From assembly GCA_007123015.1 (NCBI GenBank), contig SKSL01000220.1, forward strand, positions 1 to 6,549: a DNA stretch of 6,549 bases, given 5' to 3'. The notes under the pieces were generated by a model that saw nothing but the letters and a program-made list of their open reading frames with translations, had not been told where the DNA came from and ran no database searches. Below, piece by piece: positions 1 through 5,874 of the stretch. The translations under genes and the position numbers were made by a program. This stretch comes from Natronohydrobacter sp. GTDB lineage: Bacteria; Pseudomonadota; Alphaproteobacteria; Rhodobacterales; Rhodobacteraceae. Each line of letters opens with the position of its first letter. The stretch's first letter is position 1.

Positions 1-176
1 GGCGAGAGAACAGTTGGTCATGGACGAATTCCTTGGAGGGAAAGAGTCCGTGTTCAGAATCCATCTCGCCGGTCGACACCACCCCCGAAATCACCAAATC
101 ACACCTGTGTCGTGTAGTGTGGCCCCTGTTACAAATTTATATATTAACACACTGAATATAAATATATTTCGTGTAA
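1..176. mobile_element. Probable terminal segment of an element integrated at tRNA-Leu
   Basis: No gene is recognised here. Two things set it apart: bases 131-180 have only 8 G/C in 50 while the rest of the window is GC-rich, and it ends exactly where a tRNA-Leu gene loses its 5' half (see 177-229). Both fit the end of an integrated island, prophage or plasmid lying to the left. A minus-strand frame is open from the edge and could start at an ATG at 64-62 (first residues M-D-S-E-H-G-L-F-P-S-K-E-F), with the AT-rich stretch as a possible promoter region. Plus-strand frames are also open for 39-60 codons, so this is weak evidence. The heptamer AAATCAC occurs at 88-94 and 96-102, and again at 229-235. 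Short repeats of this sort can be integrase or excisionase arm sites, but that is inference. No integrase gene is visible. Confidence 0.5.
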
Positions 177-235
177 TTTAGGTTCTGGCGCCGCAAGGCG
201 TGGTGGTTCAAGTCCCTCCACCCGCACCAAATCAC
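92..235 (+). repeat. 11-bp direct repeat flanking the tRNA fragment
   Basis: CACCAAATCAC occurs at 92-102 and again at 225-235, where it spans the tRNA CCA end and the first bases of flanking sequence. Each copy is preceded by CCACCC, with extra bases in the left copy. The left copy also lies in a tandem AAATCACC-AAATCACA pair (88-103). It could be a decayed second att copy or a set of recombinase binding sites. It could also be chance, though 11 identical bases within 150 bp is uncommon. Confidence 0.5.
177..229 (+). tRNA. 3' half of tRNA-Leu(UAG), displaced fragment / attachment site
   Basis: The sequence reads as the second half of a class II leucine tRNA. The anticodon loop TTTAGGT (177-183) carries anticodon UAG. 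It is followed by the 3' anticodon stem TCTGG (184-188), a variable-arm hairpin CGCC-GCAA-GGCG (189-200), the T loop TTCAAGT (207-213), the 3' acceptor strand CACCCGC (219-225), A226 and the encoded CCA (227-229). The 5' half is absent: the bases before 177 (TGTAA) cannot pair with TCTGG, and no GCGGGTG acceptor partner occurs upstream. The T stem has a T204/C216 mismatch, as expected for a copy no longer under selection. It is therefore not a working tRNA. The break in the anticodon loop is a known crossover position for tyrosine recombinases, so I read this as the displaced att copy, with chromosome to its right. Confidence 0.82.
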
Positions 236-675
236 TTGATCTGACGCAAGACCCGTTCCAGCGTGTTCAGAAAGCGCGAACGGTCCGATTTGGTAAAACC
301 TTTGCCGCCACCTTGCCGGAACGGGTCTGCTGCACGCAGATCAGTCATCAGATCGCGCGTCGCGAGCACAGAGCCGATATTGTCCTCGGTCAACACCTCG
401 CCATTATGCTTGATCACCTGCGCGCCAGCAGTGATGCAGCGATGCGCAAGCGGAATATCACTGGTGATCACCACATCGCCCGGCCCGGCGCGCTCGGCGA
501 TCCAGTCATCGGCGACATCCGGTCCTTCCGGGACGATCACATTCCGGATGAACGGATTGTTTGACGGGCGGATACCGCCATTCGAGACGATGATCATCGC
601 CACTTTGTGGCGGGTGCCCACGCGCTCGACCTCTGCCTTGACCGGGCAGGCATCGGCATCGACATAGACCGTCAT
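232..675 (-). CDS. YaiI/YqxD family protein (UPF0178, DUF188)
   Basis: This 147-residue protein has the usual length for the DUF188/UPF0178 family, which adopts a PIN-like fold. Its biochemical role is not established; a nuclease-like function is inferred from the fold only. Family motifs in order are the N-terminal VDADACPVK (residues 5-13), VSNGG (30-34), an acidic DVADDWI (53-59), the strongly conserved GDVVITSDIPLA (66-77), HNGEVLTEDNI (90-100), and a C-terminal FTKSDRSRF (127-135). The acidic D6/D8, D53/D56/D57 and D73 are plausible metal ligands. The start is the ATG at 675-673, because the recognisable family sequence begins there; an upstream in-frame start would add 33 unrelated residues. 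Its ATG overlaps the TGA of the hydrolase gene (ATGA, 675-672), and there is no strong ribosome-binding site, so translational coupling is likely. The stop lies 3 bases from the tRNA fragment, so insertion at the tRNA left this gene intact. Confidence 0.93.
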   Translation of the reverse strand: MTVYVDADACPVKAEVERVGTRHKVAMIIVSNGGIRPSNNPFIRNVIVPEGPDVADDWIAERAGPGDVVITSDIPLAHRCITAGAQVIKHNGEVLTEDNIGSVLATRDLMTDLRAADPFRQGGGKGFTKSDRSRFLNTLERVLRQIK

Positions 676-2162
676 GTGCCAAACATCGGGAATGTGACGC
701 CGAGCGCCCAGGCCAGCACCAGCCCCAGCCCGATCCCGCCGGCAGCAGGTAGGCCCGTGCGCCGTCCGACCCAACCCGAGAGCGTGCCGAAGAGAAGAAA
801 AAACAGCACGATCACGGGCAGGATGATCAGCAGGAAGAACAGCCGCTCGAAATTCAGCGCCACCGCCAGCCCGAGCGAGGCGAGGAAGGCCAGCCGCACC
901 ACCAGTACCCGCCAGAAGGGTGCCCGCCCGCCTTGGGTCAGCAGCCCGTCGCCCAGAAGGAAGGGCACCGCGCCAAGCGCCAGCGCTGCGATGACAGTGG
1001 CGCGGCCCGGATGCGGAAAGAAAGAGGCGACATAGCGGTCGAGCACGCCGCCCAGAATGACAATGCCGAAAAACGCGACAGCCAGCGCGACCCAGAGCAC
1101 GCGCAATGTGAATTGCTGGCGCAACTGCCCAGTATAGCCCAAAGCCACAAGCGTCAGCGCCCCGTAAAGCCCCAGATGCAGCGCCAGATAGTCGGCCACC
1201 AGAACCGGCAAGAGCCGCACATCGAATGGTGCCAGCATCAAGGGAACCAGAATAGCGGGGACAAGCGCCACGATCAGGAAAGCACGTGTCGGCAGCGCAT
1301 CCGGGCGCATTGGGGGGGAACCGGGCAGGGCGCGCGCAAGGGGCCAGCCAAGCGCGCAGGTCGCGACCAGCAACAACATGATCCAGCCGCCGCGCCAGGG
1401 GATTTCTGCGGTGCTTTCACGTCCGAAAACCGCATCCAGCCAGTCGCGCGCCTCTGCCAGCGACACTGTGGAATAGAGTACGCCGACATGCTCGACCCCC
1501 GGTGCCAGCACCGCCCGCCGCCCTGTGCCTGCGCTGGGGTCACCGACAGTCTGGCCGATCTGCGCCTGCGGGTCGGCCAGACGCACTGCGTCCAGCGCCG
1601 CTTCGGCCAGCATGCCTTCCCATGCGCCGGTGATAACCAGCAGGTTCTGCGGCGCGTCCTCGCTCACGGCCAGAGAGAACATCGATACGCCGATGACCGC
1701 ATCACCGGGGGGCGTGTCCATGGTCTGGCGCACCACGATATCGGATGCCATGGAATGGCCCAGATAAGCCAGTCGACCATCAGCGCGCGGATGGGCGAGG
1801 GCGGCTTGGGCCACGCGGCCAGTTTCCATCATCAAAAGCCGTGTGGTCCCTTCAATGGCCTCGACATCGCCCGACATGGGCTGTGGATTGCGGCCATGGC
1901 CTTCGAAATCGAAACTGGCCACGACATAGCCCGTCTGCGCCAGCACCAGCGCGAAAGGCTCCATCAACTGCCGCGACCCTGCGAAGCCGTGGGCGATGAC
2001 CACGACCGGGGCCCTCTCGGTGCCTTCGCGCAGATACAGCGTCGCGGGGGTGTCGCCCTCGACTGCCAATGGCGTGATGCTGACGCGGGCGCGGTCGACC
2101 TCCAGCATGAAGATCGACAGGCCCATCAGGGCGAGTGTCAGGATGGCGATGACTGCGCGCAT
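672..2162 (-). CDS. Alpha/beta-hydrolase fused to a multi-pass membrane domain
   Basis: This 496-residue protein has two parts. Residues 1-22 form a hydrophobic anchor. Residues about 50-250 are an alpha/beta-hydrolase: oxyanion-hole IAHGFAGS (56-63), DFEGHG (85-90), nucleophile elbow GHSMAS (135-140, Ser137) and a catalytic-type histidine in GVEHVG (222-227, His225). The acid residue is less clear; Glu182 in GAWEG sits where an Asp usually follows the strand. Residues about 260-493 hold roughly eight hydrophobic segments (near 260-279, 293-311, 318-341, 352-373, 387-407, 416-437, 441-465, 473-493), so it should be an inner-membrane protein. The hydrolase domain probably faces the periplasm if the first segment is an anchor. 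The substrate is unknown; an ester or thioester is the family expectation. The start is the ATG at 2162, with AGAGG at 2171-2167 and the hydrophobic segment right after it. An upstream in-frame ATG at 2291 would add 43 unlikely residues. It is followed by the DUF188 gene with a 4-base overlap. Confidence 0.85.
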   Translation of the reverse strand: MRAVIAILTLALMGLSIFMLEVDRARVSITPLAVEGDTPATLYLREGTERAPVVVIAHGFAGSRQLMEPFALVLAQTGYVVASFDFEGHGRNPQPMSGDVEAIEGTTRLLMMETGRVAQAALAHPRADGRLAYLGHSMASDIVVRQTMDTPPGDAVIGVSMFSLAVSEDAPQNLLVITGAWEGMLAEAALDAVRLADPQAQIGQTVGDPSAGTGRRAVLAPGVEHVGVLYSTVSLAEARDWLDAVFGRESTAEIPWRGGWIMLLLVATCALGWPLARALPGSPPMRPDALPTRAFLIVALVPAILVPLMLAPFDVRLLPVLVADYLALHLGLYGALTLVALGYTGQLRQQFTLRVLWVALAVAFFGIVILGGVLDRYVASFFPHPGRATVIAALALGAVPFLLGDGLLTQGGRAPFWRVLVVRLAFLASLGLAVALNFERLFFLLIILPVIVLFFLLFGTLSGWVGRRTGLPAAGGIGLGLVLAWALGVTFPMFGT

Positions 2163-2262
2163 GAAACCTCTGGGCTGTGACTTGGTGACAATGCGCGGGA
2201 TTCGCCTGCAGGAAAAGGGCCGAAACGCCGCAGATGCAGGCCTGACAGCGCCAGAATCGGGG

Positions 2263-2291
2263 TTGATCCCATGTTCGCTGCACTCTACCAA
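2263..2291 (+). promoter_or_regulatory. Weak candidate sigma-70 promoter for tig
   Basis: TTGATC (2263-2268) and TACCAA (2286-2291) are separated by 17 bases and would start transcription near 2298, just upstream of the leader hairpin. The -10 matches the consensus poorly (3 of 6), so this is only a candidate. The opposite-strand promoter of the hydrolase gene must also lie in 2163-2347, but I could not identify it. Confidence 0.25.
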
Positions 2292-2305
2292 GGCGCAGAT
2301 TCATT

Positions 2306-2327
2306 CAGGCCGCCCTCGTGCGGCCTG
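2306..2327 (+). promoter_or_regulatory. Perfect 8-bp hairpin in the tig leader
   Basis: CAGGCCGC (2306-2313) pairs fully with GCGGCCTG (2320-2327) around a 6-base loop, CCTCGT. It lies 20 bases before the tig start codon and 10 before the GAGG ribosome-binding site. No T-run follows on either strand, so it is not an intrinsic terminator. A 5' mRNA-stabilising stem or a protein-binding palindrome between the divergent genes would both fit. The structure is directly visible; the role is inferred. Confidence 0.55.
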
Positions 2328-2347
2328 TCATACATGCGAGGATGCTC

Positions 2348-3682
2348 ATGCAAGTCACCGAAACCCTGAACGAGGGCCTGAAGCGCGGCTATACCATTAC
2401 TGTGACCGCGGATGAACTGGCCGCGAAAGTCGATGAAAAACTGGTCGAGGCGCAGCCCGAGATCGAGATGAAGGGCTTTCGCAAGGGCAAGGTGCCGATG
2501 GCGCTGCTGAAAAAGCAATTCGGTCCGCGTCTGCTGGGGGAGGCGATGCAGGACGCCGTTGACGGCGCGATGAACAAGCATTTCGAAGACAGTGGCGACC
2601 GCCCGGCGCTGCAGCCCGAGGTCAAGATGACCAATGAAGATTGGAAAGAAGGCGATGATGTCGTCATCTCGTTGAATTACGAGGCGCTGCCGACGATTGA
2701 CGCGCCGGATTTCTCTGGGATCGCGCTGGAAAAGCTGGTCGTCAAGGCCGATGATGCGGCCGTGCAGGAAGCGCTCGAGAACCTGGCCAAGAATGCGCAG
2801 ACCTTTGATGACAAGGACGGCGCGGCCGAAGATGGTGACCAGGTCACGATGGATTTCCTGGGCAAGATCGACGGTGAGCCCTTTGACGGTGGCGCGGCTG
2901 AAGATTTCCCGCTGGTGCTGGGCTCTGGTCAGTTCATTCCCGGCTTTGAAGAGCAGCTTGTCGGTGTGACGGCAGGCGAAGAAAAGACAGTCACTGTCAA
3001 TTTCCCCGATGATTATGGTGCAGAGCATCTGGCTGGCAAGGAAGCGACATTTGACTGCACGATCAAGGCCGTGAAAGCCCCGGGCGAGGCAAAGATCGAC
3101 GATGATATGGCCAAGCAATTCGGGGTCGAGGATCTGGAGACGCTGAAGACGCAGATCACCGAGCGACTGGAAGCAGAATATGGTCAGGCTGCGCGCGCAG
3201 TGCTGAAGCGCGGCTTGCTTGATGCGCTGGACGCGCATGTCAATTTTGATCTGCCGCCCTCGCTGGTCGAAGCTGAAAGCAAGCAGATCGCGCATCAGCT
3301 TTGGCATGACGCGCAGGAAGATCGCGACCCCAATGATCACGATCATCCTGAAATTGCGACCACGGAAGAAAGTGACAAATTCGCTGTCCGTCGCGTGAAG
3401 CTGGGGCTGCTTCTGGCCGATATCGGCCAGAAGGCTGAAGTCACTGTGACCGAGCAGGAAATGACGCAGGCCGTGATCGCGCAGGCACGTCAGTATCCCG
3501 GTCAGGAACGCCAGTTCTTCGAATTCTTGCAGAAGAACCAGCAGATGCAGCAGCAGCTGCGCGCGCCGATCTTCGAGGATAAAGTGGTTGATCACATCCT
3601 AGAGCAAGTCAGCGTGACCGAGAAAGAGGTCAGCAAGGATGACTTGCAGAAAGCTGTCGAAGCGCTGGAAGACGAGGGTTGA
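2348..3682 (+). CDS. tig: Trigger factor, ribosome-associated chaperone and peptidyl-prolyl isomerase
   Basis: Trigger factor binds the ribosome next to the exit tunnel and shields nascent chains. The 444-residue length is normal. Residues 1-~115 are the ribosome-binding domain, with the signature GFRKGKVP at 43-50 (FRK contacts the large subunit). Residues ~160-243 are the FKBP-type isomerase domain (GDQVTMDFLGKIDG at 163-176, then LGSGQFIPGFEEQLVG at 191-206). The helical C-terminal chaperone arms follow. An acidic, His-containing loop (324-335, EDRDPNDHDHPE) interrupts the C-terminal domain. The protein is rich in Asp and Glu overall. The start is the ATG at 2348, which begins the conserved MQVTETL and has GAGG at 2338-2341 with a 6-base spacer. 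The ATG at 2342 abuts the ribosome-binding site and the GTG at 2318 falls inside the hairpin. tig is monocistronic here: clpP and clpX, its neighbours in many bacteria, do not follow, and a terminator does. Confidence 0.98.
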   Translation: MQVTETLNEGLKRGYTITVTADELAAKVDEKLVEAQPEIEMKGFRKGKVPMALLKKQFGPRLLGEAMQDAVDGAMNKHFEDSGDRPALQPEVKMTNEDWKEGDDVVISLNYEALPTIDAPDFSGIALEKLVVKADDAAVQEALENLAKNAQTFDDKDGAAEDGDQVTMDFLGKIDGEPFDGGAAEDFPLVLGSGQFIPGFEEQLVGVTAGEEKTVTVNFPDDYGAEHLAGKEATFDCTIKAVKAPGEAKIDDDMAKQFGVEDLETLKTQITERLEAEYGQAARAVLKRGLLDALDAHVNFDLPPSLVEAESKQIAHQLWHDAQEDRDPNDHDHPEIATTEESDKFAVRRVKLGLLLADIGQKAEVTVTEQEMTQAVIAQARQYPGQERQFFEFLQKNQQMQQQLRAPIFEDKVVDHILEQVSVTEKEVSKDDLQKAVEALEDEG

Positions 3683-3717
3683 TCGCTCCGGCTATCCCCA
3701 GAGCGCAGTGAGATGAG

Positions 3718-3743
3718 AAAGGCGGCGCAAGGCCGCCTTTTTT
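3718..3743 (+). terminator. Rho-independent terminator of tig
   Basis: GGCGGC (3721-3726) pairs with GCCGCC (3732-3737) around the loop GCAAG. The stem is extended by AAA/TTT and ends in six T's (3738-3743). It begins 35 bases after the tig stop. On the minus strand the stem is followed by TTTCTC, so it may also stop transcription arriving from the ilv side. Confidence 0.93.
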
Positions 3744-3848
3744 CATTCAGGAAAGTGTTTTCTTTTTCGCCCGTGCATGCGGGTGCCGCTTAGAGTAGTT
3801 CACGAACAAGTTGAGCGCTCCGAGAGCAGCGGCAAAGCGCGGAATCAA

Positions 3849-3859
3849 GGCCGAAGGCC
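3849..3859. repeat. Short palindrome GGCC-GAA-GGCC
   Basis: A 4-bp stem with a GAA loop. The same core, GCCGAAGGC, recurs 25 bases on at 3875-3883, suggesting a repeated unit. Confidence 0.6.
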
Positions 3860-3868
3860 GCCGCGCAT

Positions 3869-3900
3869 CGTCATGCCGAAGGCATGCGTCCCGCATGACG
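3869..3900. repeat. Nested, mutually exclusive inverted repeats
   Basis: Three stems compete here. The outer stem pairs CGTCATGC (3869-3876) with GCATGACG (3893-3900). The left inner stem pairs CATGCC (3872-3877) with GGCATG (3881-3886) around GAA. The right inner stem pairs CATGCG (3883-3888) with CGCATG (3892-3897) around TCC. All pairs are perfect. Intergenic palindromic repeats, remnant transposon ends or an RNA switch at the 3' end of the ilv transcript could look like this; I cannot choose between them. Confidence 0.7.
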
Positions 3901-4075
3901 CCCTGCCCCGGCACGGCGATTTGGCTGCCAGAGCCGCGTTGCCTGAATGTCAGAGGAACCTTGCCACCATAAACTGACTTAGCCTGACTGTCGGATCGCC
4001 GCACCCGGTCACGGCGCTGCGCGGCTCAGTATTTTTGATCATGGGCGCGATGCCTCAAGCTGATCGTTGGGTGCT

Positions 4076-4636
4076 CTAGTTGCCGCGTGCAAGCGCGGCA
4101 ACCCCGGTCCGGGCGACTTCGATCAGGCCCAGGGGGCGCATCAATTCCGCAAAAGCATCGACCTTCTCTGGCGTGCCCGTCATCTCGAACACGAAGCTTT
4201 CCAGAGTGGAATCCACGACATTGGCGCGGAAAATCTCGGCCAGGCGCAGCGCCTCGATCCGCTGCTCGCCCTTGCCTTTGACTTTGAACAGCGCCAGTTC
4301 CCGCTGCACGGACGGGCCTTCCACGGTCAGGTCATGGACCGCATGCACGATCACCATCCGCTCAAGCTGTGCCTTGATCTGGATGATCACTTGCGGGGTG
4401 CCGGACGTGACAATGGTGATGCGCGAGCGATGGCCCAGATGATCCACTTCCGCAACTGTGAGACTGTCGATATTGTAGCCACGCGCCGAAAACAGGCCGA
4501 TCACGCGGGCCAGCACACCCGATTCATTATCGACAATCACGGCCAGAGTATGCGTCTCTATATGCTCTGCATGGGGGTCGCGCAGGTCATAGGCCGAGTG
4601 TTTGGACGTGCCTTTCTTGATATTCAGGGCGGACAT
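4076..4636 (-). CDS. ilvH: Acetolactate synthase small (regulatory) subunit
   Basis: IlvH binds the catalytic large subunit, raises its activity and confers feedback inhibition by valine, in the first common step of branched-chain amino acid synthesis. At 186 residues it is longer than the enterobacterial protein (about 163) because of an extended N-terminus. The ACT domain spans about 29-103: HTLAVIVDNESGVLARV (29-45) includes the N-E-S-G loop expected to bind valine, followed by GLFSARGYNIDSLTV (47-61). The C-terminal domain (about 107-180) contains RELALFKV (112-119) and the typical FEMTGTPEKVDAF (150-162). The start is the ATG at 4636, with AAGGA 6 bases upstream and the conserved sequence following. 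An upstream in-frame ATG at 4837 would run through the lipoprotein gene in another frame. It lies 16 bases after the lipoprotein stop and is last in the apparent operon. Confidence 0.97.
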   Translation of the reverse strand: MSALNIKKGTSKHSAYDLRDPHAEHIETHTLAVIVDNESGVLARVIGLFSARGYNIDSLTVAEVDHLGHRSRITIVTSGTPQVIIQIKAQLERMVIVHAVHDLTVEGPSVQRELALFKVKGKGEQRIEALRLAEIFRANVVDSTLESFVFEMTGTPEKVDAFAELMRPLGLIEVARTGVAALARGN

Positions 4637-4652
4637 TGGATTTCCTTTTATC

Positions 4653-4979
4653 TCAGCAGGACAGACGCGCCTGCCAGCGGTTGATGCTGTCATATTTCGA
4701 CAGAGTTTCGATGGTGCAGCCACTGGCCTGAGTGATCGCCTGTCGCGCGCCTTCCTCGACCCGCAGGACCAGATTGGACCCAGTCGAAAAATTCGCAGCG
4801 ACGGCCGTATCGCCCATGACGCGGACATGGAACACATCCGGGCCGATCGTGATGCGTTGCGTGTCCGGATGGCCGACTATCTGTATTGGGGCCGCGCAAG
4901 CGGCAAGCAGGCCGAGCAGCGCCAGCCCGTATCCCGTGGTACGGACGGGTCTGACCGAGGGGCCGCGCAGTTCAGGCAT
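4653..4979 (-). CDS. Small predicted lipoprotein of unknown function
   Basis: This 108-residue protein is not recognised. Arginines at 5, 10 and 13 precede a hydrophobic stretch (16-27) and a lipobox L-A-A-C with Cys28. It should therefore be processed by signal peptidase II to a lipid-anchored protein of 81 residues. Ala at +2 gives no inner-membrane retention signal, so the outer membrane is likely. The mature part has a beta-rich look (QRITIGPDVFHVRVMGDTAVAA region, 41-62) and two further cysteines, Cys88 and Cys108 (the last residue), that could form a disulfide. The start at 4979 has AGGGG about 6 bases upstream and overlaps the end of the methyltransferase gene by 8 bases (ATG-CC-TGA), suggesting coupled translation. 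The ilvH ribosome-binding site follows directly. A role in amino acid synthesis is not evident. Confidence 0.8.
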   Translation of the reverse strand: MPELRGPSVRPVRTTGYGLALLGLLAACAAPIQIVGHPDTQRITIGPDVFHVRVMGDTAVAANFSTGSNLVLRVEEGARQAITQASGCTIETLSKYDSINRWQARLSC

Positions 4980-5814
4980 CTTGCCCCCTGTTATCGCGCG
5001 GGTGGCAGAACATCATCTGCCCCTCATACTGGTGCAGTTCATCGCGCAGGACTTCCGTATGTTCGGTGTCGCGCGCGCGATGGCGGGCGGCGGTGATGTG
5101 ATAGCCGTGATCCTTGAGCAGATCCCACATCTCGGTGCCTGAAAAGCCGAATTGTTCCATGCCCTTGTGGTATTCGACATAAAGCCGCGGCTGCGTGGCG
5201 AGCAGTTTCTCGGCCCCCAGAAGGACATGGTGCTCGAAGCCTTCCGTGTCGATCTTGATATGCGTCGGTTGCCAGTCACCAGTGAAATAATCATCCAGCC
5301 GGATCATCAGCACATGATTTTCCGACTCGCCGATCTTGCTGCGCGGAGTGCCGAATTTCGGGATCCGGGCAAAACCCGGCGCAGCGCCAGCAGCCGCATG
5401 GATCAGGGTCACATTGTCCAGATGATTGGCTGCGACATTGGCATGGATGCGCCCGATCAGCCCTTCTTGTGGCTCGATGGCCACGACCGCGCGGGCCCGC
5501 AGGGCAGCGATCACAGTGAAATAGCCCAGATTGGCCCCGATATCTAGGAAAACCGAGTCGCGCGTCAGGCTGTCCAGAAGGGCGCGGGTCAGGACTGGTT
5601 CATGCAGCGCCTTGGGATGTGCGCGATTGTGAAACCAGTTATAAGACACGCGATCCTGCGTCAGGAAAAACGCCCGCAACTCGCCGATTTTCGCGACATA
5701 GCTGATATGCTCCGGACGCAGGTAATCCTCTCCTGCGGCCCGCGCTTCCAGCTTCCGCAATTTATTGCGAAGTCGGTCCGTTTCCGTTTTCGGTGCAGCG
5801 GGCGTGCTGGGCAT
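4972..5814 (-). CDS. FkbM-family SAM-dependent methyltransferase
   Basis: This 280-residue protein carries the FkbM methyltransferase pattern. The SAM-binding motif I is VFLDIGANLGYFTV (88-101), with the acidic residue after strand 2 at Glu114 in AIEPQ. FkbM-type conserved segments follow: IRLDDYF (171-177), KIDTEGFEHHVLLGA (187-201) and LYVEYH (211-216). A charged, probably coiled N-terminal segment (10-30) precedes the fold. Family members mostly O-methylate small molecules or sugars; the substrate here cannot be read from sequence. There is no signal peptide, so it should be cytoplasmic. The start at 5814 has GAGGG (5828-5824) about 9 bases upstream. It lies 60 bp downstream of the acetolactate synthase large-subunit gene and overlaps the lipoprotein gene by 8 bases, which places it inside the apparent ilv operon. 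Confidence 0.9.
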   Translation of the reverse strand: MPSTPAAPKTETDRLRNKLRKLEARAAGEDYLRPEHISYVAKIGELRAFFLTQDRVSYNWFHNRAHPKALHEPVLTRALLDSLTRDSVFLDIGANLGYFTVIAALRARAVVAIEPQEGLIGRIHANVAANHLDNVTLIHAAAGAAPGFARIPKFGTPRSKIGESENHVLMIRLDDYFTGDWQPTHIKIDTEGFEHHVLLGAEKLLATQPRLYVEYHKGMEQFGFSGTEMWDLLKDHGYHITAARHRARDTEHTEVLRDELHQYEGQMMFCHPRDNRGQDA

Positions 5815-5837
5815 TGGCCTGTTCCCTCAAGATATCA

Positions 5838-5863
5838 GGGCGGCAGCACAAGGCTGCGCGCCC
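5838..5863 (-). promoter_or_regulatory. Intercistronic hairpin between ilvB/ilvI and the methyltransferase gene
   Basis: GGGCG-GCAGC (5838-5847) pairs with GCTGC-CGCCC (5853-5857 and 5859-5863), ten pairs interrupted by one unpaired base (5858), around a 5-base loop. It starts 12 bases after the large-subunit stop. No T-run follows on the minus strand, so full termination is unlikely. It could protect the upstream message from 3' decay or set relative expression. The structure is seen; the role is inferred. Confidence 0.55.
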
Positions 5864-5874
5864 TTCGCCCGCGT

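Larger units (their letters stand above)
3744..4075. other. 332-bp stretch without a convincing gene, between tig and ilvH
   Basis: This gap separates two convergent genes. The best open frame is on the minus strand, 4004-3747 (85 codons, GTG start, no clear ribosome-binding site). It predicts a basic peptide ending in HPHARAKKKTLS. Its codon use is less GC-rich at third positions than in the neighbouring genes, and it runs through the palindrome cluster at 3849-3900, so I treat it as probably non-coding or a remnant. Its stop lies 3 bases from the tig terminator, which is its only supporting feature. No intrinsic terminator for the ilv operon is visible just downstream of ilvH. A dispersed repeat or decayed mobile-element remnant is possible but not shown. 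Confidence 0.5.

Noticed and set aside
177..229. Functional tRNA or the 3' end of a tmRNA
   Set aside because: No 5' acceptor strand, D arm or 5' anticodon stem exists upstream, and the variable arm with the UAG loop matches tRNA-Leu rather than tmRNA.
933..2180. Long plus-strand open frame (415 codons)
   Set aside because: It is antisense to the hydrolase gene, whose frame carries recognisable motifs. The predicted product is Gln/His/Arg-rich low-complexity sequence, typical of a shadow frame in GC-rich DNA.
2204..2241. Inverted repeat GCCTGCA/TGCAGGC upstream of the hydrolase gene
   Set aside because: Only 7 bp with a 24-base loop; easily chance in GC-rich sequence, and no family operator is recognised.
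2318..2347. Upstream GTG start for tig adding ten residues
   Set aside because: The GTG lies inside the leader hairpin and has no ribosome-binding site, whereas the ATG at 2348 has a well-placed GAGG and begins the conserved N-terminus.
2285..3595. Long minus-strand open frame (436 codons)
   Set aside because: It lies opposite tig, which is unambiguous; the product has no recognisable family features.
3747..4004. 85-codon minus-strand frame as a real gene
   Set aside because: It has a GTG start without a ribosome-binding site, codon use unlike its neighbours, and runs through palindromic repeats. It is kept only as a note in the intergenic entry.
4067..4684. Plus-strand open frame (205 codons) opposite ilvH
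   Set aside because: Antisense shadow of ilvH, with no ribosome-binding site or family signature.
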